The notes under the pieces are model-generated. The model was given only the letters and a program-made list of their open reading frames with translations, had not been told where the DNA came from and searched no databases. From positions 3,596,001-3,660,000 of the forward strand of contig NZ_CP060034.1 in NCBI RefSeq assembly GCF_023208195.1: 64,000 nucleotides of DNA. Reading direction: 5' to 3'. A program made the translations under genes and the position numbers. Positions within the stretch are counted from its first letter, which is position 1, and every line of letters begins with the position of its first letter. This document shows positions 8,111-16,232 of the stretch, piece after piece. This DNA is from Nocardioides sp. InS609-2 (lineage in GTDB: Bacteria; Actinomycetota; Actinomycetes; Propionibacteriales; Nocardioidaceae).

Positions 8111-9142
8111 CTACCCCTGCCGGCTCACGGAGACCTCGCTGGTCTCGGGCGAGGTCGTCTCTGCCGACGGCTGACGACGTCGGTGGCGCAGCTCCACCCA
8201 GCGGCCACGCAGCCCCTTCTGGGACCCGCCGAGCTCGGTGCCGTCGAGCTCGGTGCCCGGGTTGCGGGCGGCTCGCACGGCGGCGGCGGCGACCGGCATC
8301 ACGCGTTCGCCGCGCTGCGGGTCGGGCGCCGCGGCCTCATCCGGCCCGAGGCCGAGGGCGGCCAGCGTCGAGGGGATGAGCACTCCGGCCAGCGAACGGT
8401 AGCCGTCTGCCGACGGATGGAACTGGTCTGGGCCGAAGAAGAGCGCCGGCGCCGCGTCGAACTCCGGCCCGAGGATCGAGCCGAGCGAGATCGAGCGTCC
8501 GCCCGCGTCGACGACCGTGATGGCCTGCGCCGCGGCCAGCCGTCGCGACCACTCACGCGCCACCTGCTTCAGCGGCGGCGCGATCGGCCGGATGGTGCCG
8601 AGGTCGGGGCAGGTGCCCACGAGCACGGCCGTGCCGGCCTCGACGAGGCGACGTACGGCCTCACCGAGGTAGCGCACCGACTGCGACGGCAGCAGCTTGT
8701 GCGTCACGTCGTTGGCGCCGACGAGGATCACCGCGACATCGGCCTGCATCGGCAGGATGCGGTCGACCTGTGTCTCCAGCTGGGTCGACTTGGCGCCGAC
8801 GACCGCGACGTGGCGCAGGTAGACCCGGCGGTCGGCCTCGGCCGCGACGCCGGAGGCCAGGTGGGCGCCGGGGGTGTCCTCGACCCGCTCCACCCCGTAT
8901 CCGGCTGCGCTCGAGTCGCCCAGCAGCGCGATCTTGATGGCCGGCCCGGGTCGGCCGCGGCCGTACCAGCCGGTCGAGTCGGGTGGCTCGCGGTCGAGCC
9001 GGCCGATGGCCTTGCGCGCGGCCTTCGCCTCGAACGTCAGCACGCCGTAGAGACCTGCGCCCAGCACAGAGAGGCCCCCACCGCCGTACGCCGCGGCAGA
9101 GGCCAGCTTGCGAGCTGCTGCTGCTTTCCCCACGTCCCTCAC
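8111..9142 (-). CDS. SGNH/GDSL-family hydrolase
   Basis: Probable esterase or lipase of 343 residues. A hydrophobic segment near 17-36 could be a signal anchor. The catalytic domain has block [10 protein letters not shown] (Ser77 nucleophile), block [11 protein letters not shown] (about 141-148), and a C-terminal DQFHPS block supplying the Asp/His pair. It corresponds in position and type to the GDSL protein upstream of cbs in mycobacteria (Rv1075c). Start choice is uncertain: GTG at 9142 is used here, but GTG at 9133 has the better upstream purine stretch. The stop lies 99 bases upstream of the ABC ATPase start on the same strand. Confidence 0.83.
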   Translation of the reverse strand: MRDVGKAAAARKLASAAAYGGGGLSVLGAGLYGVLTFEAKAARKAIGRLDREPPDSTGWYGRGRPGPAIKIALLGDSSAAGYGVERVEDTPGAHLASGVAAEADRRVYLRHVAVVGAKSTQLETQVDRILPMQADVAVILVGANDVTHKLLPSQSVRYLGEAVRRLVEAGTAVLVGTCPDLGTIRPIAPPLKQVAREWSRRLAAAQAITVVDAGGRSISLGSILGPEFDAAPALFFGPDQFHPSADGYRSLAGVLIPSTLAALGLGPDEAAAPDPQRGERVMPVAAAAVRAARNPGTELDGTELGGSQKGLRGRWVELRHRRRQPSAETTSPETSEVSVSRQG

Positions 9143-9194
9143 TCTATGGATCGAACCCAACGGCTACACACGGATTTGACGTGCTGCCGCGAGG

Positions 9195-10616
9195 TCAGGG
9201 GCGGGCGAGGAAGGCGAGCAGGTCCTGGCGGGTGACCACGCCGACCGGCTTGCCGTCCTCCTGCACGAGCAGCGCGTCGGCGCCCTCGAGCAGCGCGACA
9301 GCAGTGTGCGCCGGCTCCGTGGAGCCGATGGTGGGCAGCGCGGGCGACATGTGGTCCTCGACCGGGTCGGTGAGGCGGGCCGTGCCGGTGAAGAGGGCGT
9401 CGAGCAGGGTGCGCTCGGAGACCGACCCGGCGACCTCTGCGGCCACGATCGGCGGCTCGGCGCGCACGACGGGCATTTGCGAGACGCTGTACTCCTGCAG
9501 GATCGCGATGGCCTCGGCGATGGTCTCGCCGGGGTGGGTGTGGACGAGGTCGGGCAGCTGGCCGGACTTGCCGCGCAGCACCTCGCCCACGGTCTTCTCG
9601 GTCGAGCCCTGACCGCTGGCGAAGCCGTACTGGCCGAGCCACTCGTCGTTGAACACCTTGGTGAGGTAGCCGCGGCCGGAGTCTGGCAGGAGTACGACGA
9701 TCACGGCGTTCTCGCCCTCGGGGGTCCCGGCGAGCTCGGCGGCCAACTGCTTCGCGGCGTACGCCGCCATGCCCGACGAACCGCCCACCAGGAGCGCCTC
9801 CTCGCGGGCGAGCCGACGGGTGAAGGCGAACGAGTCGGCGTCGGAGACCTCGATGATGCGGTCGGCGATGGTGCGGTCGTAGCAGTCGGGCCAGAAGTCC
9901 TCGCCGACGCCCTCGACGAGGTACGGCCGTCCGCTGCCGCCGGAGTAGACCGAGCCTGCGGGGTCGGCGCCGACCACCTTGACGTCGGGGTTCTGCTCCT
10001 TGAGGTAGCGGCCGATGCCGCTGATGGTGCCGCCGGTGCCGACGCCGCAGACGAAGTGGGTGATCCGGCCGTCGGTCTGCTCCCAGATCTCGGGGCCGGT
10101 GGTCTCGTAGTGCGAGCGCGGGTTGTTGGGGTTGGAGTACTGGTCGGGCTTCCACGCGCCCGGCTGCGACGAGAGCCGGTCGGAGACGTTGTAGTAGGAG
10201 TCGGGGTGCTCCGGGGCGACGGCGGTGGGGCAGACGACGACCTCGGCGCCGTACGCCTTGAGGACGTTGCGCTTGTCCTCGCTGACCTTGTCGGGGCACA
10301 CGAAGACGCACTTGTAGCCCTTGGCCTGCGCGACCATCGCCAGGCCGACGCCGGTGTTGCCGGATGTGGGCTCGACGATCGTGCCGCCGGGCTGCAGTGC
10401 GCCGGACGCCTCCGCGGCCTCGATCATGCGGGTGGCGATGCGGTCCTTCACGGACCCGCCGGGGTTGAGGTACTCGATCTTCGCGAGCAGCAGTGGGCCG
10501 GTCTCCTCACCCTGTGGCGTGGCAGGGTCGACCGCCAGCTCGGGACCCAGCGAGGTGGACAGCCGGAGCAGGGGAGTGTTGCCGATGAGGTCGAGGAGCG
10601 CGTTCGCATACTTCAC
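9195..10616 (-). CDS. cbs: Cystathionine beta-synthase
   Basis: PLP enzyme that condenses serine and homocysteine to cystathionine, the first step of reverse transsulfuration. The 473-residue product has a fold-type II catalytic core with Schiff-base lysine K57 (GGSVKDR) and the phosphate/substrate loop SGNTG (85-89), plus a pair of CBS domains (about 345-473). It lacks the N-terminal haem domain, as expected in bacteria. The start is the GTG at 10616 just before the family N-terminus. It is followed by the SGNH hydrolase on the same strand. The partner metB lies 14 kb away, next to the Doc toxin gene, rather than adjacent. Confidence 0.93.
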   Translation of the reverse strand: MKYANALLDLIGNTPLLRLSTSLGPELAVDPATPQGEETGPLLLAKIEYLNPGGSVKDRIATRMIEAAEASGALQPGGTIVEPTSGNTGVGLAMVAQAKGYKCVFVCPDKVSEDKRNVLKAYGAEVVVCPTAVAPEHPDSYYNVSDRLSSQPGAWKPDQYSNPNNPRSHYETTGPEIWEQTDGRITHFVCGVGTGGTISGIGRYLKEQNPDVKVVGADPAGSVYSGGSGRPYLVEGVGEDFWPDCYDRTIADRIIEVSDADSFAFTRRLAREEALLVGGSSGMAAYAAKQLAAELAGTPEGENAVIVVLLPDSGRGYLTKVFNDEWLGQYGFASGQGSTEKTVGEVLRGKSGQLPDLVHTHPGETIAEAIAILQEYSVSQMPVVRAEPPIVAAEVAGSVSERTLLDALFTGTARLTDPVEDHMSPALPTIGSTEPAHTAVALLEGADALLVQEDGKPVGVVTRQDLLAFLARP

Positions 10617-10653
10617 CCCCACACGGTATCGCCGGGCCCTCCGCCGGCGAAGT

Positions 10654-11502
10654 TCACGGGTGCAGGATCCGCGCGAGCTCCTCCACGCCGTCGACCAACC
10701 GGGTGCCCGGCCGCGCCCAGGAGGCGTTGGCATCCACCGCGTGCACGGGTACGCCGGCCGGCAGGGCGCCGCCCGCGACCAGCTCGTCCGCCAGCGACCG
10801 GGCACCGGCGAGGTCGTAGCCGCACGGCGCCACGATGACCACGTCGGGAGCACTCGCCTGCGCGGCCTCCCACGTGACCCGGACCGACTTCTCGCCGGGT
10901 GTGCCGAGCACCGGCAGCCCGCCCGCGAGCTCCACCATCTCGGGGATCCAGTGGCCGGGCGCGAACGGCGGGTCTGTCCACTCCAGCAGCAGCACGCGCG
11001 GTCGCGGGCGGCCGGCCACGCGTCGTACGACTGCGTCACGGCGGGCCTCGATGTCGGCCACGAGGACGTCGGCCTCGGGCCGGTGCCCGGTGGCATCGCC
11101 GAGGGTGCGGATGGAGTCCAGCACCTCGGCGAAGGTGTGTGGGTCGATGGTGAGGACCTGCGCGGTGCAGCCCAGGTGGGCGAGCGCGTCGTCGACCACG
11201 GAGACGTCGACCGCACAGACCGCGCAAAGGTCCTGGGTGACGACGAGGTCGGCGTCGAGGCCGGCGAGTGCGCCCTCGTCGAGGTGGTAGAGATCGTCGC
11301 CGCGCGCCATCGCCGCCACGACGAAGTCGTCGATCTCGCGCGGCGTCAGGCCTTCGGGCATCGCGCTGGTCGACACGATCGTCCGGCCGCGCGCCTCCGC
11401 CGGGAAGTCGCACTCGAACGTCACGCCGACCACGTCGTCGCCGGCGCCGATCGCGAAGAGGATCTCGGTGGTCGAGGGCAGCAGGGACACGATGCGGGAC
11501 AC
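10654..11502 (-). CDS. BtuF-like cobalamin/iron-siderophore ABC substrate-binding-fold protein without signal peptide
   Basis: 282-residue protein of the periplasmic-binding-protein-2 (BtuF/FepB) fold. It opens with SRIVSLLPSTTEIL, the characteristic N-terminus of the cobalamin-binding group. No signal peptide or lipobox precedes it and no permease or ATPase genes are adjacent, so a cytoplasmic or non-transport role is likely. The GTG start at 11502 is chosen; a TTG 12 codons upstream is possible. It sits 37 bases upstream of cbs on the same strand, so the two may be cotranscribed. Ligand identity cannot be read from the sequence. Confidence 0.75.
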   Translation of the reverse strand: MSRIVSLLPSTTEILFAIGAGDDVVGVTFECDFPAEARGRTIVSTSAMPEGLTPREIDDFVVAAMARGDDLYHLDEGALAGLDADLVVTQDLCAVCAVDVSVVDDALAHLGCTAQVLTIDPHTFAEVLDSIRTLGDATGHRPEADVLVADIEARRDAVVRRVAGRPRPRVLLLEWTDPPFAPGHWIPEMVELAGGLPVLGTPGEKSVRVTWEAAQASAPDVVIVAPCGYDLAGARSLADELVAGGALPAGVPVHAVDANASWARPGTRLVDGVEELARILHP

Positions 11503-11552
11503 GGCCGCGACTCTGGCAGCATCAGGGGTCAGCGGCAAACGTGAGGAGAAGT

Positions 11553-12332
11553 GTGGGCGACATCGGGCTCGACGTCGTCGCGCTGCTCACCCTCGCCGGT
11601 CTCGCTGCCGGGTTCGTCGACGCGGTCGTCGGAGGGGGTGGGCTGATCCAGCTGCCCGCCCTGCTGCTCGGTCTGCCGAACGCTGGGCCGGTGCACGTGC
11701 TGGCCACCAACAAGCTGGCGTCGATCTGTGGCACGTCGATGGCATCGGTGACCTACTACCGCCGGGTGCGGCCGGACCCGCGCACGTTCCTGCCGCTGAT
11801 GGCGCTGGCGTTCATCGGCTCCGCGGCGGGTGCGGTGGTGGCGTCGCACATCCCCAGGGAGGCGTTCGAGCCGATCGTGCTCGTCGCGCTGATCGTGGTG
11901 GGCGCCTATGTGCTGCTCAAGCCGACCCTCGGTGACGCCACGGCGCTCCGGTTCGCGGGCCACCACCACACGCTGGCCGCGATGGGCACCGGCCTGGCCG
12001 TCGGCTTCTACGACGGTGCGCTGGGGCCAGGCACCGGCTCCTTCTTCGTGTTCACCCTGGTCGGGCTGCTGGGCTACAACTTCCTCGAAGCGTCGGCCAA
12101 GGCCCGCCTCGCCAACGCGGCCACCAACCTCGCGGCGCTGTGCATCTTCGTGCCTCAGGGCGCTGTGATCTGGGGCATCGGTCTGGTGATGGGGCTGGCC
12201 AACCTCGCGGGCGGCTACCTCGGCGCGAGAGTGGCGGTCTCGAAGGGAGCCCGGTTCGTGCGGGTGTTCTTCATCGTGGTCGTTGCCGCCTTCATCGTGC
12301 GGATCGGCGGGGAGGTGAGTGGCGTGTGGTGA
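11553..12332 (+). CDS. TauE/SafE family sulfite/anion exporter
   Basis: Integral membrane protein of about eight helices, 259 residues. The N-terminal half carries GFVDAVVGGGGLI and the second half GFYDGALGPGTGSF, the paired G-rich motifs of the TauE/SafE family. Members export sulfite, sulfoacetate or other sulfur-containing anions; the substrate here is unknown, though the neighbouring transsulfuration gene makes a sulfur compound plausible. The GTG at 11553 is preceded by AGGAG. It is divergent from the BtuF-like gene across 50 bases and overlaps the VanZ-like gene tail to tail by 41 bases. Confidence 0.85.
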   Translation: MGDIGLDVVALLTLAGLAAGFVDAVVGGGGLIQLPALLLGLPNAGPVHVLATNKLASICGTSMASVTYYRRVRPDPRTFLPLMALAFIGSAAGAVVASHIPREAFEPIVLVALIVVGAYVLLKPTLGDATALRFAGHHHTLAAMGTGLAVGFYDGALGPGTGSFFVFTLVGLLGYNFLEASAKARLANAATNLAALCIFVPQGAVIWGIGLVMGLANLAGGYLGARVAVSKGARFVRVFFIVVVAAFIVRIGGEVSGVW

Positions 12333-12765
12333 CCAGCCGGGCCCGGTCGCGGCGGATCGCCGCCGGCAGCGTCAGCAGCGTCGCGACGAACACGCCGATC
12401 AGGCCGCCCACGGTGTTGGCGAGCAGGTCGCGGCCGTCGGGCACCCGGCCGGGGATGCCGCGCTGGGCGCTCTCGATGAAGGCAGTGAGCAGGAAGGCCA
12501 CCACCGCGGCCACCCACCACCAGCGGATCCCGAACAGCAGCAGCAGGAACATCCCGACCGGCACGAAGAGGCCGATGTTGGCGAGGAACTCCAAGCGGTC
12601 GTAGTCGATCGACGCGGCGTAGCCACGTCGGTGCAGGGCGTCGAGCAGGCGCACAACCAGGTCCTGCTGGTCTGGACCGATCGGCTGCGGAGTCAGCGTC
12701 AGCCACCCCACGAAGACCAGGTAGCCGCCGGTGAGCAGGCTGAGGAAGGGATGGCGATGCAGCAT
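12292..12765 (-). CDS. VanZ-like membrane protein
   Basis: 157-residue protein with about four membrane helices and the VanZ signature: NIGLFVPVGMFLLL in the second helix, then ESAQRGIPGRVPDGRD and LLANTVGGLIG. VanZ relatives confer low-level teicoplanin resistance in enterococci; the role in actinobacteria is unknown. The start ATG at 12765 is the first before the hydrophobic helix. The last 41 bases are antisense to the end of the TauE/SafE gene. Confidence 0.82.
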   Translation of the reverse strand: MLHRHPFLSLLTGGYLVFVGWLTLTPQPIGPDQQDLVVRLLDALHRRGYAASIDYDRLEFLANIGLFVPVGMFLLLLFGIRWWWVAAVVAFLLTAFIESAQRGIPGRVPDGRDLLANTVGGLIGVFVATLLTLPAAIRRDRARLVTTRHSPPRRSAR

Positions 12766-12857
12766 CGGTCCAGTGTGGGGCAGGGGTGGTCGGGGAGTCC
12801 GCACTCGCCCGGGTCCATGACCGGGAACGCGTCGGCGAAGCCGAGCGTCCATCCCAC

Positions 12858-13193
12858 ATGAGGTGGGTAGCCGGGTCGGTTGTGATGATCGTCCTGGCCG
12901 GGTGCTCCGGACAGGCGACTCCCGAGGTGGCCGCCGAGGCTCTCGCGCTCCCGTGCCCGGTTGCTCAGCAGCGCCGGGTGGCCCTCGACGTCCCCGGACC
13001 TGGCCGTCCGACCCCCGAAGAGGCTGTTGCTCCCTTCGCCGAGGCAAGCGAGCTGGTGGTGGAAGTGGTGCACGGTGAGACGGTCGTCTTCGCGCTGGCG
13101 CCTGACGGCCAGGTCGTCCGAGTCTTCAGCGTGTCGAAGCACCGCGACGGCTGGTGGCCGGACGGCTACGCCGAGTGCCTGGTCAGCCCCTGA
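12858..13193 (+). CDS. Small predicted lipoprotein
   Basis: 111-residue secreted lipoprotein. A short signal peptide ends in lipobox LAGC, with the lipidated cysteine at C16. The mature part is an acidic alpha/beta domain with two more cysteines (C33 and one near the C-terminus, in YAECLV) that could form a disulfide. No family is recognised. The ATG at 12858 is the only start that gives a proper signal sequence. It is divergent from the VanZ-like gene (92-base gap) and overlaps the YchJ-like gene end to end by 11 bases. Confidence 0.72.
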   Translation: MRWVAGSVVMIVLAGCSGQATPEVAAEALALPCPVAQQRRVALDVPGPGRPTPEEAVAPFAEASELVVEVVHGETVVFALAPDGQVVRVFSVSKHRDGWWPDGYAECLVSP

Positions 13194-13581
13194 TCACGTC
13201 TCCGTCGACGTAGACCCAGCGGCCCGCCCGGCGCTCGAACCGGCTCCGCTCGCGGAGCACGCCCGGCTTCCCGGCATGAGTCCACGCCGCCGCGAACTCC
13301 ACGACGCCTGACTCGTCGTCGACGCCACCGGCCTCGGTGTCCAGGATGCGCAGTCCGGTCCACGTGGTCGCGGGCTCCAGGTCGATCCGGTCCGGCCGGG
13401 TGCGCGGGTGCCAGGTGCGGAAGACGTGGTCCTCGTTGCGCAGGGCGTACGCCGCGTAGCGCGAGCGCATCAGCTCCTCGGCCGTCTCGGCCTGTGCGGC
13501 ACCGCGGTGCAGGCGGCCACAGCATGCGTCGTACGCGAGACCGGTGCCGCAGGGGCAGGGCCAGCTCAGTGGGGCGTTCAT
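13183..13581 (-). CDS. YchJ-family (UPF0225) protein with SEC-C motif
   Basis: 132-residue protein of the YchJ family. The N-terminal SEC-C zinc motif begins CPCGTG and continues to ACC (C9, C11, C20, C21), followed by the typical RSRYAAYALRN segment and an NTF2-like domain rich in conserved Trp and Arg (TWHPRTRP). Function is unknown; SEC-C modules bind zinc and often contact nucleic acid or the translocase. The ATG at 13581 is preferred to the GTG three codons upstream. It is convergent with the small lipoprotein gene. Confidence 0.85.
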   Translation of the reverse strand: MNAPLSWPCPCGTGLAYDACCGRLHRGAAQAETAEELMRSRYAAYALRNEDHVFRTWHPRTRPDRIDLEPATTWTGLRILDTEAGGVDDESGVVEFAAAWTHAGKPGVLRERSRFERRAGRWVYVDGDVIRG

Positions 13582-13626
13582 CGTGCGCACTGTATCGAGC
13601 CGGGAATATCCTGGACTCTCTTTCGT

Positions 13627-13648
13627 TGTAATGCTGTAATCATGTAAC
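13627..13648. promoter_or_regulatory. Triple 8-bp direct repeat (TGTAAYNN)x3, candidate operator
   Basis: TGTAAT at 13627, TGTAAT at 13635 and TGTAAC at 13643 repeat with an exact 8-bp period, in a locally AT-rich stretch 18 bases upstream of the next gene. Ribbon-helix-helix regulators such as MetJ and Omega bind tandem 7-8-bp repeats, and the downstream product has an RHH-like C-terminus. Autoregulation is therefore plausible. Confidence 0.5.
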
Positions 13649-13666
13649 TACTGCAAGGAGCACATC

Positions 13667-14266
13667 GTGAATCCCCCAGAATCTTCCGAAGAAGACACTC
13701 CCCGTCGCGGCCGCCGTCGTGAAGACGGTCGTGGCGGCCCGCACCGTGGCGGCCGCCGCGGTGGCTGGCAGACCGCCGACCTCCCGAGCGCGGCCGACGC
13801 CGCGTCCTGGTTCGCAGGTCGCCTGCCCGAAGACTGGTTCTCCGACGTCGACGTGAGCGTCGACCGCGAGGAGATCACCGTCATCGGCACCCTGAAGGAC
13901 GCCGACGTCGAGGGCGCCGAGGCCGAGGGCCGGCTCAGCCGATTCCGTGCCGACAGCCGGGACGTTCGCATCTCCATCGCCCTCGAGGCCCAGGGCCGAT
14001 ACGCCCGGAAGGTCTCGTGGGGCGCCCGCCTCGGTGACACCGAGGCACTGTTCACCCACGTCGCCGCGCCGGTGATGACCCGGCTCCGCCAGCCCGAACG
14101 GCGGGTGCTCGACACCCTCGTCGACGCCGGCGTGGCGCGCTCTCGCTCCGACGCGCTCGCCTGGTCTGTGCGGCTTGTCGGCGAGCACGCTGACGAGTGG
14201 CTCGGCCAGCTCCGCGAGGCGATGTCCGAGGTCGACAAGCTGCGGGGCGAGGGTCCGGCGGTCTGA
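13667..14266 (+). CDS. Basic protein with RHH-like C-terminal segment, function unknown
   Basis: 199-residue protein. Residues 1-35 are strongly Arg/Gly-rich. The middle (about 37-145) is an alpha/beta domain with a conserved SWFAGRLPEDWF phrase. The C-terminus has RVLDTLVDAGVARSRSDALAW, which resembles the beta-strand/helix pattern of ribbon-helix-helix proteins. I recognise it as a conserved actinobacterial hypothetical but know no function. The GTG start at 13667 has AAGGAG 8 nt upstream. An AT-rich triple repeat directly upstream is a candidate operator. DNA binding is inferred from the basic tail, the RHH-like end and that repeat. Confidence 0.7.
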   Translation: MNPPESSEEDTPRRGRRREDGRGGPHRGGRRGGWQTADLPSAADAASWFAGRLPEDWFSDVDVSVDREEITVIGTLKDADVEGAEAEGRLSRFRADSRDVRISIALEAQGRYARKVSWGARLGDTEALFTHVAAPVMTRLRQPERRVLDTLVDAGVARSRSDALAWSVRLVGEHADEWLGQLREAMSEVDKLRGEGPAV

Positions 14267-14286
14267 ACCTTCTCTAGGCTGGCCGG

Positions 14287-14823
14287 GTGAACTCATCAGC
14301 CGGCCTGCCTTGGGCGTGGGGCGACCTCAGCGGGACGCACCCCGCACCCGCACCTCCTGGGTACGACGGCCCGGCCGCCGCACGCGGCGTCCGGGTCGAC
14401 GCGCCCGCGCCGACGGTGTGGCTGTGGTTGCGGCAGCTCCAGGTGGCGCCGTACAGCTATGACCTGCTCGACAACTGGGGCCACCGCAGCCCGCGAGTGC
14501 TGACGCCGGGGCTGACCGAGTTCACCCCCGGCCAGCGGGTGCTGACGATCTTCACGGTCATGTCGGTGTCGCCGGGCGAACGGGTCGTGCTCGAGATGGC
14601 AAAGCCCGGCGCACTGCGGCTCTTCGGCGCACTGACCATCACATACAACGTCACCCCGCTGCCCGACGGCGGCACCGGTCTGCGCGGGGACCTGCACCTG
14701 GCCCGGTCCAGCAGTCGCCTCTCGGCGCTGCACCAGACCGCGCTGCTGTGGGGCGACGTACCGATGATGCGCAAGCAGCTGCTGACGCTGAAGGAGTGTG
14801 CGGAGCGGGACGCTCGCCGCTGA
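14287..14823 (+). CDS. SRPBCC-type (polyketide cyclase/START-like) protein
   Basis: 178-residue soluble protein. Its VDAPAPTVWLWLRQLQ segment early on and the later TITYNVTPLPDGGTGL strand pattern match START/Bet v1-like hydrophobic-pocket proteins. Ligand unknown. The GTG start at 14287 falls 20 bases after the preceding gene, on the same strand. Assignment rests on fold-pattern recognition, not on catalytic residues. Confidence 0.6.
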   Translation: MNSSAGLPWAWGDLSGTHPAPAPPGYDGPAAARGVRVDAPAPTVWLWLRQLQVAPYSYDLLDNWGHRSPRVLTPGLTEFTPGQRVLTIFTVMSVSPGERVVLEMAKPGALRLFGALTITYNVTPLPDGGTGLRGDLHLARSSSRLSALHQTALLWGDVPMMRKQLLTLKECAERDARR

Positions 14824-14881
14824 TGGAGTCACCGGCAAACCCGTTGGTGCCCGGGACACGAGAGCCAATACGGTGACGGAC

Positions 14882-15409
14882 ATGAGCTTCGAGCGCACCG
14901 ACCCGCCGTACTCCGCCGACGAGACCACGATGCTGCGGAGCTTCCTCGACTACTTCCGGGTGACCGTGCGCCGGCAGGCGGAGGGGCTGACGCAACAGCA
15001 GCTCGCCACGCCGTTGCCCACCTCGCCGCTGACCCTCGGCGGGATGCTGAAGCACCTCACCTACGTCGAGCAGTGGTGGTGGACGGTCGTGTTCAAGGGC
15101 GAGGAGGCGCAGGGGATCTGGGCCCAGGTCGACTGGGACGCCGACGAGGACTGGGACTGGCACTCCGCCGTCGACGACAGCCCGGCCCAGCTCATGCAGT
15201 GGCACGAGGAGGAGGTCGCCCGCGCCAACGCCACTCTCGACGCGGCGATGGCCACCGGTGACCTCGATCAGCTCGCCAAGATGCCCCGGCACAACGGCCG
15301 GCACGCCAGCCTGCGGTGGATCCTCGTGCACCTGATCGAGGAGTACGCCCGTCACGCCGGCCATGCCGACCTGATCCGCGAGGCCATCGACGGGGAGACC
15401 GACCTGTGA
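14882..15409 (+). CDS. DinB-family (DUF664) protein
   Basis: 175-residue four-helix-bundle protein of the DinB superfamily, often metal-binding and in actinobacteria sometimes mycothiol-dependent transferases. Conserved metal-ligand candidates sit in LKHLTYVEQWWW in the first half and in EEYARHAGHADLIRE near the C-terminus. Start is the ATG at 14882; a GTG 9 bases upstream is possible. Its TGA overlaps the next gene's GTG (15406-15409), so it is translationally coupled to the damaged acetyltransferase gene. A mycothiol-linked reaction is plausible given mca in this genome, but is not shown. Confidence 0.83.
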   Translation: MSFERTDPPYSADETTMLRSFLDYFRVTVRRQAEGLTQQQLATPLPTSPLTLGGMLKHLTYVEQWWWTVVFKGEEAQGIWAQVDWDADEDWDWHSAVDDSPAQLMQWHEEEVARANATLDAAMATGDLDQLAKMPRHNGRHASLRWILVHLIEEYARHAGHADLIREAIDGETDL

Positions 15410-15917
15410 CGATCCGCCCGGCCACCGAGGCCGACTGGAGCCAGATCCACCCGTTCTTCGCGGCGATCGTGGCCGAGGGCGAGACGTACGCGTTCCCGAC
15501 CGACCTGACGTCAGACCAGGCCCGCGACCTGTGGGTCGAGCGCCGCCCGGCCTCACCGTCGTACTCGAGGAGGACGGCGTCGTGCTCGGCAGCGCCAAGA
15601 TGGGCCCCAACCGGCCGGCCAACGGCGACCACGTCGGCACCGCGGCGTTCATGGTCTCCTCGGCCGCGCGCGGTCGCGGGGTCGGTCGCAGCCTCGGTGA
15701 GTACGTCGTGCAGTGGCACCGCGAGCAGGGCTACCGCGGCATCCAGTTCAATGCAGTCGTCGAGACCAACGCGAGCGCCGTACACCTGTGGGAGAAGCTC
15801 GGCTTCGAGATCATCGGCAGGGTGCCGGGGGCGTTCAGGTCACCGAGCCACGGGTACGTCGGGTTGCACGTGATGTACCTCGATCTCAGTGAAGGGCTTG
15901 ACTCTCACACCGTGTGA
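15406..15917 (+). pseudogene. GNAT N-acetyltransferase interrupted by a single-base frameshift
   Basis: The first part reads in one frame from the GTG at 15406 (TIRPATEADWSQIHPFF through LWVERRP). The second part continues in another frame (GLTVVLEEDGVVLGSAKMGP, then the acetyl-CoA motif RGRGVGRSLGEYVV, and LWEKLGFEIIGRVPG). The break lies at about 15543-15555 in CGCCGCCCGGCCTCACC. Adding one base there would restore one continuous GNAT of about 170 residues with all core motifs. It is either a recent mutation or a base-calling error in a GC-rich run. The gene overlaps the DinB stop and would otherwise be an ordinary operon member. Confidence 0.8.
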
Positions 15918-15934
15918 GGCGGGATGAATGACCC

Positions 15935-16232
15935 ATGTTGTCCATCGGAGACTTCGCTCGCATCGGCCAGGTGTCCGTGCGCATGCTGCGCCACTACGAC
16001 CAGCTTGGTCTGGTGGTGCCAGCAAGGGTCGACGCGTCCACCGGCTCTCGCTGGTACTCGCCCGACCAGCTGCATCGGTGCGTCCTGGGCTGACCTGCAC
16101 GGCGCCCTCGCCGAGAGCGGACTGGCCCCCGAGGGACCCTGCCGCGAGCTCTACCTGCGGGCCGAGCGAGAGGACCAGTCCGACTGGGTGACCGACCTGC
16201 AGCAGCCCGTCGTCCGGGCCGCGGTCAGCTGA
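15935..16232 (+). pseudogene. MerR-family regulator remnant with large internal deletion
   Basis: The open reading from ATG 15935 gives a perfect MerR N-terminus (SIGDFARIGQVSVRMLRHYD, then LGLVVPARVD and GSRWYS) but stops at 16093 after 52 residues. Immediately downstream, in another frame, sequence up to 16232 matches the C-terminal end of a GyrI-like effector domain as found in BltR/TipA-like MerR proteins (ADLHGALAESGLA, CRELYLRAERED, WVTDLQQPV). Most of the effector-binding part is missing. The junction is near 16075-16095. It overlaps the end of the convergent MFS gene by 8 bases. Confidence 0.75.
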
